A DNA stretch of 64,000 nucleotides from Pseudomonas sp. NFR16. Lineage in GTDB: Bacteria > Pseudomonadota > Gammaproteobacteria > Pseudomonadales > Pseudomonadaceae. Position numbers and translations under genes: made by a program. The notes beneath the pieces were generated by a model. It saw nothing but the letters and a program-made list of their open reading frames with translations. It did not search any database and had not been told where the DNA came from. Each line of letters starts with the position of its first letter. Position 1 is the first letter of the stretch. The stretch lies in NCBI RefSeq assembly GCF_900108875.1, contig NZ_FNYJ01000006.1, positions 186,001 through 250,000 on the forward strand, written 5' to 3'. This document shows positions 26,514-35,913 of this stretch, in pieces.

Positions 26514-27437
26514 ATGGAATATTTCAGCAGCCTCGAATGCTTCGTGCGCAGCGCGGAGGTTGGCAGTTTTGCCGAAGCCGCCAGACGCCTGAGCCTGACC
26601 CCAGCCGCCGTAGGCAAGAGCGTGGCGAAACTGGAAATTCGGCTGGGCGTGCGATTGTTTCAACGCAGTACCCGCAAGTTGACCCTGACGGAAGCCGGGC
26701 AGCGGTTTCTGGCCGAAGTCGGCAGCAGCCTGAACACCATCCAGCACGCCGTCGCCAATCTGGCCAGCGCGCAGGGCAGTCCGGCCGGGACGCTGAAAGT
26801 CAGTGTCGGGACGATATTCGGCTGCCTGTACGTGATGCCGCTGCTGGGCGAATTTCTGAGCCGATACCCCGCGATCACACCCGACTGGCATTTCGACAAC
26901 CGCCAGGTGGACCTGATCGGCGGGGGATTCGACGCCGCCATCGGCGGTGGCTTCGACCTGCCTCAGGGCGTGGTGGCGCGCAAGCTGGCCCCGGCGCACC
27001 GCGTTCTGGTGGCCTCACCCGACTGGATGCTGGCAAATGCTCACGTTTCACACCCGGACGATCTGAGCGAGTGCGACGGCATCCTGATCCGCTCGCCGCA
27101 GACCGGGCGGATCCGCTCCTGGCCCTTGATCCATCGCACTCAGGAGCAGACGCCGCTGCGGCTGAAGCTGCGCATGACCATGAGCGATTCCGAGGCCGCC
27201 TGCCGCGCGGCGGTGCAGGGTCTGGGCGTTGCGTTGGTGAGCATGCCCTTCGCCGTGCCTTACCTGCGCGCCGGTACGTTGCAGCGCGTGCTGCCCGACT
27301 GGTATGTCGAGGACGGGAGCATCTGCATTTATTACAGTGAACACAAATTGTTGCCCGGCAAGACCCGGGCGTTCGTGGATTTCACCATTGAGCAGTTCGC
27401 CCGACAAGAACTAGCGCGGCATTTCAGTGCCGTGTGA
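26514..27437 (+). CDS. LysR-family transcriptional regulator (CrgA/YafC subgroup)
   Basis: A 307-residue LysR protein with an N-terminal winged helix-turn-helix (FVRSAEVGSFAEAARRLSLTPAAVGKSVAKLE) and a C-terminal effector-binding domain starting near residue 90. The 'VxxxGSFxxAAxxLxxTPxAVxKxVxxLE' pattern fits the group that often regulates a divergent oxidoreductase gene, as found here with the SDR gene. It is followed 30 bases later by an isochorismatase-like gene, probably in the same transcript. Confidence 0.92.
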   Translation: MEYFSSLECFVRSAEVGSFAEAARRLSLTPAAVGKSVAKLEIRLGVRLFQRSTRKLTLTEAGQRFLAEVGSSLNTIQHAVANLASAQGSPAGTLKVSVGTIFGCLYVMPLLGEFLSRYPAITPDWHFDNRQVDLIGGGFDAAIGGGFDLPQGVVARKLAPAHRVLVASPDWMLANAHVSHPDDLSECDGILIRSPQTGRIRSWPLIHRTQEQTPLRLKLRMTMSDSEAACRAAVQGLGVALVSMPFAVPYLRAGTLQRVLPDWYVEDGSICIYYSEHKLLPGKTRAFVDFTIEQFARQELARHFSAV

Positions 27438-27467
27438 GCGGGGCGAGCGCAAGGAAAGAGGGATGTA

Positions 27468-28028
27468 ATGAAGTTTGATAATAAAGCCGCGCTGGTCATC
27501 ATCGACATGCAGCAAGGCATTAATCATCCGAAACTGGGACGGCGCAACAACCCGGATGCCGAGCAGAACATGCTGGCGCTGCTTGAGGCCTGGCGTGACT
27601 CGCAGCGAACCGTCATACACGTCAGGCATTTCTCCCGCTCGCCGGATTCGGTGTTCTGGCCCCAGCAGTCCGGTGTCGAATTCCAGCCCGAGTTTCTGCC
27701 CCACGAAGGAGAGGGCGAGCTGCACAAGCAAGTTCCGGATGCGTTCTGCCACTCGGCGCTGGAAGGCTGGCTGCGCGCGGACGGGATTCGCCAGGTCGTG
27801 ATCGTCGGCGTCGTCACCCACAATTCGGTGGAATCCACCGCGCGCACCGGCGGCAATCTGGGCTTTGACGTGATCGTTCCGCACGACGCGTGCTACACCT
27901 TCGACGGCGCCGACTTCTTTGGTCAGCCGCGCCGTGCCGAAGACATTCACGCCATGTCGCTGGCCAATCTGCACGGCGAATATGCGCAGGTGCTGGGCAC
28001 CGAGGACATCCTTCGGGCGCTGGGCTGA
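27468..28028 (+). CDS. Isochorismatase-like hydrolase with Ser in place of the nucleophilic Cys
   Basis: A 186-residue isochorismatase-fold protein. The N-terminal Asp is present (ALVIIDMQQGI) and the central acidic/basic elements look normal. The nucleophile motif, usually G-x-x-T-x-x-C-V, reads GVVTHNSVESTAR, with serine instead of cysteine. This Ser variant recurs in related sequences I remember, so it may be a genuine subfamily rather than a mutation. Amidohydrolase activity cannot be assumed. It lies 30 bases downstream of the LysR gene. Confidence 0.85.
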   Translation: MKFDNKAALVIIDMQQGINHPKLGRRNNPDAEQNMLALLEAWRDSQRTVIHVRHFSRSPDSVFWPQQSGVEFQPEFLPHEGEGELHKQVPDAFCHSALEGWLRADGIRQVVIVGVVTHNSVESTARTGGNLGFDVIVPHDACYTFDGADFFGQPRRAEDIHAMSLANLHGEYAQVLGTEDILRALG

Positions 28029-28112
28029 CTGCGCATGGTCCGCGGGCGCACCTCAGGCAGGCGGCCGGTGAATGGCGCCTGCCCATGAGTCAAACGGGGC
28101 GCACCGTCTGTA

Positions 28113-30050
28113 TTACAACGTGAAGCGCGCCATCTGCATGGCCAGATGATCGGCCTGCTCCGACAACTTCAGGCAATCCTCCCTGCACATCTTGACGTCT
28201 TGCGCGGTGGACTGCGCCAGGTCGGCAATGCCTTGCACGTTGCGATTGATTTCCTCGGTCACGGTGCTCTGTTCTTCCGTGGCGGCGGCGACCTGATGAT
28301 TGCGATCGGTCAGCTCTTCGACGTGGCCGGCGATGGCATCCAGGGAATCTCCGGTACGCCGGCTGGCCTGGACACCGGTTCCGGTGGCGGCCTGTCCGGC
28401 ACGCATCGAGGTGACTGCCTGATCGGCGCCGCTTTTCAGTTCGCTCATCATCTGGCGGATTTCCGAAGTGGCGGTCTGGGTGCGGCCGGCGAGCGTTCGA
28501 ACCTCATCGGCGACCACCGCAAAGCCCCGGCCCATTTCGCCTGCTCGCGCTGCCTCGATGGCTGCGTTCAGGGCCAGCAGATTGGTTTGTTCGGAAATGC
28601 TGCGGATAACGCTGAGCACTTGATCGATGGTCGAGATCTGCGTGGCCAGATGCTCCACGGCGCCTGCGGCGATGCCTACACCGTCGGACATGCTCTGGAT
28701 GTGGTCGATGGACTCACCGACCACTTGCCTGGCTGACACCGCCTCCCGATGCGTATTGCGCGACACATCGGCCGCTGCCCCGGCATTGCGGGCGATTTCC
28801 TGCACGGTCAGGCCCATCTCATGAACGGCGGTGGCGACCATGTCCGTCATCTGCTGTTGCTTGAGCGCGCGGCTCGACGTGCTGTCGACAACCCGCGTGA
28901 CCTCGACGACGTTGTGACGCAGTTGCTCGCTGGTTTTCAAGGCGTCGCCGATCAGTGCGCGCAGGCTTTCAATGAAGCGATTGAAGCCGCGCGCCAGATC
29001 GCCCAGTTCATTCTCGCGTTTGTCGTCCAGTCGCCGGGTCAGGTCGCCTTGACCCGCGCCGATGTCCACCAGCGCATGGGTCACCTGACGAATCGGGCGC
29101 ACGATACCGCGCGCGATCCACGCCACGAAACCGAGGAAGAACAGCACAACCGCGATGCTGATGGCGCAGATGAGCGTCAACGCATCCTTGGCCGGGCCGT
29201 AGACTTCAGCCATCGGCACCTCGCTGACCAGCGTCCAGCCCAGCGACGCGACTGGCTTGGCGACGGCGACGTAGTCCTGCCCGTCGCGCTTGAATTCCAG
29301 CGCCTGGCCGTTCTCGTTTTCGGTGAGCAACCTGCGAGCGGCAGACTCGCCGACCAGTTGCGACAGGGCTTCACGGTCATTGAGCTCGGCATTCGGATGC
29401 ACCTTGATCCGGCCGTCCTGGCTGACGAGGTACACCTGGCCTTGCTTGCCGAAACGGAAGTCGCGAACCATCTGCGACAGCGCGCTCATGCCAAAGCCGA
29501 GCCCGGCCACGCCGACGACGTTGCCGTTGTGCACGATCCGCTGATTGATGAACAGCGTCGGCACCTTGGTCGTGGCGTCGATGTCGATGTCCAGCGAGCG
29601 CTGTTTGTTGCTGTCGAGGAAGCCGTAGAACCAGTTGTTCTCGGTCGGCCCGCGTTGCAGCGTGCGATCGGCGCCTTTATTGGTGATGTAATGGCCGCTG
29701 TCCCTGGCGACGATGAATGTGGTCAGCGCGTTGTGCTGTTCTTTGATTTTCGCCAGATACCGGATAAAAGCCGATTGCTGCGCGGCGTCTTCGCCGTTAC
29801 CCAGCCATTCGGACACCAGCGTATTGTCGGCGATGTCGCTGGCCGCCGTGAGGGGAGCGGCGAGCAGGCGTTCAAGGTCGTTGCGAATGGCCTCGACGCT
29901 GGCCGGCATGGCCTGCTGCAGCAGGTAGCGATCCGTGAGTCTGTTCAGCGCGAACGCATAGATGGCGATCACGATCAGGCTGCTGATCACCAGCGCAGCC
30001 CCCATGCTCAATGTCAGCTGCCACTGAATACTTTTTCGCCAGACAGGCAT
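28113..30050 (-). CDS. Methyl-accepting chemotaxis protein (dCache type)
   Basis: A 645-residue chemoreceptor. A first membrane helix at about 13-33 is followed by a large periplasmic double-Cache ligand domain (about 35-285, with YFLDSNKQRSLDIDIDATTKVPTLF-like and GVAGLGF segments). A second helix near 290-310 leads into HAMP (about 315-365) and the cytoplasmic signalling domain with the conserved hairpin tip SEQTNLLALNAAIEAARAGEMGRGFAVVADEVR. GGAG lies 6 bases before ATG 30050. dCache receptors commonly sense amino acids, amines or organic acids; this ligand is unknown. No CheB/CheR pentapeptide is seen at the C-terminus. Confidence 0.95.
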   Translation of the reverse strand: MPVWRKSIQWQLTLSMGAALVISSLIVIAIYAFALNRLTDRYLLQQAMPASVEAIRNDLERLLAAPLTAASDIADNTLVSEWLGNGEDAAQQSAFIRYLAKIKEQHNALTTFIVARDSGHYITNKGADRTLQRGPTENNWFYGFLDSNKQRSLDIDIDATTKVPTLFINQRIVHNGNVVGVAGLGFGMSALSQMVRDFRFGKQGQVYLVSQDGRIKVHPNAELNDREALSQLVGESAARRLLTENENGQALEFKRDGQDYVAVAKPVASLGWTLVSEVPMAEVYGPAKDALTLICAISIAVVLFFLGFVAWIARGIVRPIRQVTHALVDIGAGQGDLTRRLDDKRENELGDLARGFNRFIESLRALIGDALKTSEQLRHNVVEVTRVVDSTSSRALKQQQMTDMVATAVHEMGLTVQEIARNAGAAADVSRNTHREAVSARQVVGESIDHIQSMSDGVGIAAGAVEHLATQISTIDQVLSVIRSISEQTNLLALNAAIEAARAGEMGRGFAVVADEVRTLAGRTQTATSEIRQMMSELKSGADQAVTSMRAGQAATGTGVQASRRTGDSLDAIAGHVEELTDRNHQVAAATEEQSTVTEEINRNVQGIADLAQSTAQDVKMCREDCLKLSEQADHLAMQMARFTL

Positions 30051-30328
30051 AGAAAACTCCGCAGTAAAGCGCACAACCACGATGGAACAGTGCCGCTGAT
30101 CTGTGCACGAGCAATTACTGCGCCATTGAGTTGATCAGGCGGTCAGGAAATTACCGGGCGGTGGCGACAGCCCTTGTAATCCAGCGCTCCGCCCGTTTGG
30201 CAAATCGCTCTGCACCTATTCGAGGATCGGGTTGTGTACAAAATTTGAGTACTTTTGGAACAATTCTCCAGTGTGGTGCGCGAAAAAGTGGCGGCCCAAG
30301 CTGTCCACTGCCGGCCGTGGGGCGGCGT

Positions 30329-31774
30329 CTACGCGTGATGCACACCCGCGCGCTTGAGCAGTTGCTTGCAGCGCTCTGACAAGTGCACCACACGCAGATG
30401 CTTGCCAGCCTTCTGGTAGCGCTCGCGCAGGGTTTTCAGGGCAGCGATCGCCGAATAGTCGACGAAGCTCAGGTGCCGGCAGTCGAGGGTGACGTGATCA
30501 GGGTCGTTGAGGTGATCGAACTGATCCAGAAACGGCGTGGTGGAGGCGAAAAACAGCGTGCCGTGCAGGTGATAGATCTTGCTGCCATCGGCTTCGACAT
30601 GGCTGTCGGCGTACAGCTCGCGCGCCTGCTGCCAGGCGAAGTTGAGCGCCGCAATGAGGATGCCGAACACCACGGCGGTCGCCAGATCCGTGAGCACCGT
30701 CACGAGGGTGACGGCGATGATCGCCAGCACATCATTGAGCGGCACCTTGCGCAGTACGCGCAGCGACGCCCAGGCGAATGTCTGCTGAGCGACCACGAAC
30801 ATCACGCCGACCAGCGCTGCCAGCGGGATGCGCTCGATCAGCGGCGACAGGAAAAGGACGAACATCAGAATCATCACCCCGGCGACGATGCCTGAGAGAC
30901 GGCCCCGGCCGCCTGAGCTGAGGTTGATGACGGTCTGGCCGATCATCGCGCAGCCACCCATGCCACCGCAGACACCGGAGGTAATGTTTGCCACGCCCAG
31001 CGCCACGCACTCGCGATCCGGGTAGCCACGGCTTTCCGTGATTTCGTCGGTGAGATTAAGGGTGAGCAGGGTTTCCAGCAGCCCAACCAGCGCCATCAGG
31101 ATGGCATAGGGCGCGATGATCAGCAGGGTGTCCAGATTCCAGGGCACGTCGGGCAGCGCGATATCCGGCAAGCCGCCGGCGATGTGGGCCATGTCGCCAA
31201 GGGTGCGGGTTGGCAGGCCGAACAGGAACACCAGCAGGCCGACGCCGAGAATGGCCACCAGCGCAGGCGGTACTGCGCGGGTCAGGCGCGGCAGCAGGTA
31301 AACGATGGCCATGGTCAGGGCGACCAGGCCGATCATCCAGTAGAGCGGGGTGCCGCTGAGCCAGGCGTCGCCGCTTTTGAAGTGTTCGAGTTGAGCCATG
31401 GCGATGACGATGGCCAGGCCGTTGACGAAGCCGAGCATCACCGGGTAGGGGACCATGCGCACCAGCTTGCCCAGGCGCAGCGCGCCAAAGGCGATCATCA
31501 CCAGCCCGCCCAGCAGGACGGTCGCCAGCAGGTATTGCACGCCGTGCTGCACGACCAGCGCGACGATGACCACGGCCATCGACCCCGCAGCGCCGGAAAC
31601 CATGCCGGGGCGTCCGCCGAACAGCGCAGTCAGCGTGCAGATGATGAAGGCGCCGTACAGGCCCATCAGTGGGTTGAGGTGCGCGACCAGCGCGAAGGCG
31701 ATGCACTCGGGCACGAGGGCGAACGAGGTGGTGAGGCCGGCGAGAACGTCGGCGCGCAAACGAGCGGGCTTCAT
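30329..31774 (-). CDS. SulP-family anion transporter with STAS domain
   Basis: A 481-residue inner-membrane protein. The N-terminal block (LRADVLAGLTTSFALVPECIAFALVAHLNPLMGLYGAF) is diagnostic of SulP/SLC26 carriers. About 10-14 membrane helices run to about residue 375. A C-terminal STAS domain follows, with the nucleotide-binding-like motif VTLDCRHLSFVDYSAIAAL. Likely substrates are sulfate, bicarbonate or dicarboxylates. ATG 31774 matches the family's start. No carbonic anhydrase or sulfur gene is adjacent, so the substrate is undecided. Confidence 0.93.
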   Translation of the reverse strand: MKPARLRADVLAGLTTSFALVPECIAFALVAHLNPLMGLYGAFIICTLTALFGGRPGMVSGAAGSMAVVIVALVVQHGVQYLLATVLLGGLVMIAFGALRLGKLVRMVPYPVMLGFVNGLAIVIAMAQLEHFKSGDAWLSGTPLYWMIGLVALTMAIVYLLPRLTRAVPPALVAILGVGLLVFLFGLPTRTLGDMAHIAGGLPDIALPDVPWNLDTLLIIAPYAILMALVGLLETLLTLNLTDEITESRGYPDRECVALGVANITSGVCGGMGGCAMIGQTVINLSSGGRGRLSGIVAGVMILMFVLFLSPLIERIPLAALVGVMFVVAQQTFAWASLRVLRKVPLNDVLAIIAVTLVTVLTDLATAVVFGILIAALNFAWQQARELYADSHVEADGSKIYHLHGTLFFASTTPFLDQFDHLNDPDHVTLDCRHLSFVDYSAIAALKTLRERYQKAGKHLRVVHLSERCKQLLKRAGVHHA

Positions 31775-31879
31775 GAAATACCTGGGGAGAAGGGCGCAAA
31801 GGGTGGGGATGTTACGGAATGTGAGCGAATCGGGCCAGCCAGACATCGGCCGTGCGCCCGCAACATAGCTGTCAGGGCA

Positions 31880-32235
31880 GTGTTGCCAGCGACTGGATGG
31901 ATGAGGCAAACGAGAACCGCCACCCGTACCGGCCTCTTCGTGAGCAAGCTCACTCCCACAGGGATTTCCAGGCACACCCAGATTCTCTGGCCAGACAGAA
32001 ATCCCGTGGGAGCGCTTGCTCGCGAAGGCTGACTCCCAGCCGCCAGATCTCCACCCGACACACCGGATCTTCCCGGCTGAAGTCGGTCCTACAGGCGCTA
32101 CACGCTTTTCCTAAAGACCGGCTGAAGCCGGTCCTACAGGCGCTACAAGCTTTTCCTAAAGACCGGCTGAAGCCGGTCCTACAGACGCTGTAAGTTTTTC
32201 GTAGGACCGGCTTTAGCCGGGAAGGCGGCGGGTGT
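31880..32235. repeat. REP cluster with 45-bp tandem repeat
   Basis: This gap is filled by REP palindromes: two of the GTGGGAG/GAGC type (31936-31961, 32006-32029) and at least four of the GACCGGCTGAAGCCGGTC type (32069-32092, 32116-32133, 32161-32178, 32201-32224). Between 32072 and 32205 the second type is expanded as three tandem 45-base units, each a palindrome plus a spacer reading about CGCTACAAGCTTTTCCTAAA. No spacer diversity is present, so it is not CRISPR. Confidence 0.85.
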
Positions 32236-32382
32236 TACGCCGCTAATCAAAGGGGGCTCCAAAGCGCTTATACGCGGAAAAAATCGCAGGGAAAAATTTC
32301 ATCCCGGTGTCCAGTCAAGCGCGATTGTGTAACGATGTTTGGCTTGAATGACCACTGCCCCACTGTCGAGGACAGACCACGG

Positions 32383-33591
32383 ATGCTCGCCGCGCTCAGA
32401 CATTACCCTGCCTCAGTCAATCTCCTGCTGTCGTCGTCGCTGTTTCTGACGTTGGGCAGGGCGATCACCTTGCCTTATCTGGTGATCTATCTGTCATCGA
32501 ACTTCACGCTGAGCATCAGCGACATCGGCATGGTGGTGGGCAGCGCCTTGATCGTCGGCTCGTTGCTCAGTCTGTATGGCGGCTACCTGACGGACAAATT
32601 GTCCAGCTACCGACTGATCCTGTGTTTCACCGGATTTTTCGTGGCCGGCTTCGTCGGCATGTGCGTGACCGGCCAGCTGTGGCTGTTCTTCCTGTTTCTG
32701 GTGTCGTTCAACTTCGCCTATTCAGTCATCGACATCGTCGTCAAGGCCGCTTTCGGCAAGCTGCTGCCGGTGGCCGAGCAAAGCAAAGTGTTTTCGGTGC
32801 GCTACACACTGATCAACATCGGCTACGCCGTCGGGCCGTTCATTGGCGCAGGGCTTGCGCAGTGGAACATGAAACTGCCGTTCCTGACGTCGGCCGCGCT
32901 GGGGCTGGGGTTCTTCGTGGTGTATGCGCTCTACGGTGACCGCCGGCTCAGCTCGGCGGACCCGGCCAACGCGCCGGTTTCGTTCGTGGCAGTGGGCCGG
33001 ATCCTGCTTAAGGATTACCGGCTGGTCTGCTTCACCGTGGGTGGAGTGCTCAGCGCAGTGGTGTTCGGCCAGTTCACAGCGTACCTGTCGCAATATCTGG
33101 TCACCACCAGCACGCCGGAATTCACTTATCAGGTCATCAGTTCGGTGGTCGCGGTGAACGCGGCGGTGGTCATTTGCCTGCAGTATTTCGTGGGCCGCTA
33201 CATCAGTCATCAGTACCTCAACCAGTGGCTGACGCTGGGTTTCAGCCTGTTTCTGGCCGGCGTCGTGGGCTTTGCGTTGTCCTCGACGGTGCTGCACTGG
33301 TCGCTGGCGGTGGCGGTGTTCACCCTGGGCGAAATCATCGTGTTTCCGGCCGAGTACATGTTCATCGACCGCATCGCCCCTGCTCATCTGCGCGGCATGT
33401 ACTACGGCGCGCAGAACCTCTCCAACCTGGGCGGCGCGCTCGGCCCGGTGCTGTGCGGTTTTGCCCTGGCCACCCAGTCAGCGCACTTCATGTTCTATAT
33501 GCTGGCGGGCTTCATCGTGGCGGGCGGGTGTTTTTATCTGTTGGGGGCGTCGTACTCCAGACGCCTCGAATCCTCTTCCCGTACGCGGTGA
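32383..33591 (+). CDS. MFS transporter (MdtH/efflux-like)
   Basis: A 402-residue 12-helix major facilitator. Helix 1 begins at VNLLLSSSLFLTLGRAITLPYLVIYLS, and the loop 2-3 signature is GGYLTDKLSSYR. Overall similarity is to drug/metabolite efflux members. An in-frame ATG at 32335 would add 16 residues but lacks a ribosome site, whereas GAGGAC precedes ATG 32383. zapE follows 9 bases after its stop, so the two may be co-transcribed. The substrate is unknown. Confidence 0.88.
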   Translation: MLAALRHYPASVNLLLSSSLFLTLGRAITLPYLVIYLSSNFTLSISDIGMVVGSALIVGSLLSLYGGYLTDKLSSYRLILCFTGFFVAGFVGMCVTGQLWLFFLFLVSFNFAYSVIDIVVKAAFGKLLPVAEQSKVFSVRYTLINIGYAVGPFIGAGLAQWNMKLPFLTSAALGLGFFVVYALYGDRRLSSADPANAPVSFVAVGRILLKDYRLVCFTVGGVLSAVVFGQFTAYLSQYLVTTSTPEFTYQVISSVVAVNAAVVICLQYFVGRYISHQYLNQWLTLGFSLFLAGVVGFALSSTVLHWSLAVAVFTLGEIIVFPAEYMFIDRIAPAHLRGMYYGAQNLSNLGGALGPVLCGFALATQSAHFMFYMLAGFIVAGGCFYLLGASYSRRLESSSRTR

Positions 33592-33600
33592 CGTTTGTCG

Positions 33601-34722
33601 ATGAGTGCGCTTTCTCCACTGGCAGCATGGCAGCAGGCCGTCGACACGCAGGGTTTTCAGGCAGACGAGGCGCAACGTCAGGCTGCCCGCGCGCTTGAGG
33701 CCTGCTGGCTGGCCCTGCGCGATGGCAAACCACATGCACCGCCCAAGGGCGTTTATCTGTGGGGCCCGGTGGGGCGTGGCAAAACCTGGCTCATGGACCG
33801 TTTTTACGAAGGCTTGCAGATTCCTGCGCGTCGCCAGCATTTCCATCACTTCATGCGCTGGGTCCATCAGCGTCTTTTTCAGCTCACGGGGGTGGCAAAG
33901 CCGCTGGATGTGCTGGCCCGGGAACTGAGCGAGGAAGTCAGGGTGCTGTGTTTCGACGAGCTGTTCGTCAATGACATCGGCGACGCGGTGATCCTGGGCG
34001 GCCTGCTGCGGGCGATGTTCGAGCAAGGTGTCGTGCTGGTCTGCACCTCTAATCAGCTGCCCGAGCAGCTGTATGCCACGGGGCATAACCGCGAGCGTTT
34101 CGTGCCAGCGATCACTGCGATCAATCACTACATGAACGTGGTCTGCGTGGATGGCGGTGAGGATCACCGTCTGCACCCGGGGCAGGCGCAGCAGCGTTAC
34201 TGGGTCAAGGCCGGGCAGGGGCGCAGTGCACTGGTCGACGTCTTCGAACAACTGAGCAGTGGCGAGTCGGTGTCGATCCAGCCGGTGCCCCTCGGTCGGC
34301 GGCATCTGCCGGTGGTGCGCAGCAGCAAGACCGTGGTCTGGTGCCGTTACGCCGATCTGTGCGAACAGCCGCTGGCTGCCACAGATTTCATCGAATTGTG
34401 TGACCGCTACACGGCCGTGCTGCTCAGCGAGGTGCCGGCACTGAGCGCGCCGCAGCGCGAGGGGCGCATCGCGCGCGGCACCGAAGATGGCATCGAGCAG
34501 GTGGCGGCGGGGGATCGAGAACTGCCGCAGTTGTCACCTTACGACGACGGCGTGCGCCGCTTCATTGCGCTGGTCGACGAATGCTACGACCGCAAGGTGC
34601 CGCTCTACATCGAGGCTGAGCTGCCGATGCAGGCGCTCTACACCGAAGGTTATCTGGCATTCGCCTTTCGCCGCACGCTGAGCCGCTTGCAGGAAATGCA
34701 GCTGGCGCGCTTCGGGCGCTGA
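33601..34722 (+). CDS. zapE: Cell division protein ZapE (AFG1-like ATPase)
   Basis: A 373-residue AFG1/ZapE-type AAA ATPase. Walker A GPVGRGKT is at residues 55-62, Walker B follows in VLCFDELFVND, and a sensor-like VCTSNQLPE comes next. ZapE associates with FtsZ rings during stress in E. coli. Many Pseudomonas carry two copies, and this one differs from the usual copy near petA/rplM, so it may be an accessory paralogue. It is convergent with a RarD/EamA-type transporter. Confidence 0.88.
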   Translation: MSALSPLAAWQQAVDTQGFQADEAQRQAARALEACWLALRDGKPHAPPKGVYLWGPVGRGKTWLMDRFYEGLQIPARRQHFHHFMRWVHQRLFQLTGVAKPLDVLARELSEEVRVLCFDELFVNDIGDAVILGGLLRAMFEQGVVLVCTSNQLPEQLYATGHNRERFVPAITAINHYMNVVCVDGGEDHRLHPGQAQQRYWVKAGQGRSALVDVFEQLSSGESVSIQPVPLGRRHLPVVRSSKTVVWCRYADLCEQPLAATDFIELCDRYTAVLLSEVPALSAPQREGRIARGTEDGIEQVAAGDRELPQLSPYDDGVRRFIALVDECYDRKVPLYIEAELPMQALYTEGYLAFAFRRTLSRLQEMQLARFGR

Positions 34723-34766
34723 ACCGCTGCTGCTGACCAAGGCCGCCTCGCCCTCGGCACGCGCTG

Positions 34767-35651
34767 TCAGGCCTGATTTCTGCGTCGCTGCACCAGCACA
34801 TGTTTGGCTCCTTCGCCCACCAGCACCAGCACCGCCACCCAGATCGGCAGGTAGGTCAGCCATTCGTCGCGGCCAATGGTTTCGCCAAGCAGCAAGGCAA
34901 CGCCGACCAGCAACACCGGTTCGACATAACTGAGCAGGCCGAACACGCTGAAGGCCAGCAAGCGGCTGGCGAGGATGTAGCTGACCAGCGCCGACGCACT
35001 GATCGCGCCGAGGATGGGGATCAGCGCATACAGCTTCGGCATCTGCTCGACCACCGACGGATTGCCCCGGCAGATGAACAGCAGCGCGGCAGGCAGAATC
35101 AGCAACATGTCCCACCAGAGGCCGCCCAGGTGGTCAGTCCTGATCCGCCGGCGCAGGACGAAATAGACCGGATAGCCCAGACACACCAACAGCGTTTCCC
35201 AGGAAAAACTGCCCAGCCGGAACAGTTCATTGCCCACGCCAATCAGCGCGCAGCAGGCCGCGATTTTCTGCAGACGGGACAAGTGCTCGCCGTAGACCAC
35301 GCGGCCTGTGAGAATCATCGTTAGCGGCAGCAGGAAGTAGCCCAGCGACACCTCGAGGCTGCGGCCATGCAGAGGCGCCCACATGAACAGCCACAACTGG
35401 GCGCCGATCAATGCCGACGACAACACCATTGCACCCAGGAGGGCAGGCGTCTGGCGCACCCGAGCGGCGAGGCCGCGGGCAAGTTTCCAGTCGCCGCTGG
35501 ACAGCATGAACAGCGTGATGCAGGGCAGGGTCAGCAGCATGCGCCAGCCGAAGATTTCTTCACCGCTCAATGGCTTCAGCAATGAGGTGTAGTAGTACAT
35601 GACCGCGAAGAGGCAGGAGGCCATGACCGATAGTGCGACACCCTTGTACAC
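34767..35651 (-). CDS. EamA/RarD-type drug-metabolite transporter
   Basis: A 294-residue ten-helix DMT protein. It starts with GTG 35651 (KGVALSVMASCLFAVMYYYTSLLKPLSGEEIFGWRML), and the segment LSGEEIFGWRMLLTLP is the RarD signature. It ends in a basic tail (VQRRRNQA). RarD homologues are linked to chloramphenicol sensitivity, but the natural substrate is unknown. It appears monocistronic. Confidence 0.9.
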   Translation of the reverse strand: MYKGVALSVMASCLFAVMYYYTSLLKPLSGEEIFGWRMLLTLPCITLFMLSSGDWKLARGLAARVRQTPALLGAMVLSSALIGAQLWLFMWAPLHGRSLEVSLGYFLLPLTMILTGRVVYGEHLSRLQKIAACCALIGVGNELFRLGSFSWETLLVCLGYPVYFVLRRRIRTDHLGGLWWDMLLILPAALLFICRGNPSVVEQMPKLYALIPILGAISASALVSYILASRLLAFSVFGLLSYVEPVLLVGVALLLGETIGRDEWLTYLPIWVAVLVLVGEGAKHVLVQRRRNQA

Positions 35652-35913
35652 GGGGGCTCCTTGGTTCGGTTCTTGTGGGAGAAAACGTCACCTGCTGTCA
35701 GGCTCTTTCGGCCTGCTTGCGGGAAACGGCGCACAGTCTATCCGAAGCGTTCGCGGCGGACGGTCAGCTATCTGGTAAACAGCAGATCGGCTGGCAGTAA
35801 ACGATGCACGTTTGGCAGAGAACGAGACCGCGTGCCGATTGAGCGCGACCCCTGCCTGCCGGAGACTTGTCCTCAACGCGCCATGCCGGCGCGACCGATT
35901 GAGGAAGACCGCC

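Noticed and set aside
28056..28083. GGCAGGCG/CGCCTGCC hairpin between convergent genes as a terminator
   Set aside because: There is no T-run on either strand and the loop is long. It may help but is not a clear terminator.
32072..32224. Regularly spaced palindromes resembling a CRISPR array
   Set aside because: The spacers are themselves repeated, the units are REP elements, and no cas genes are present.
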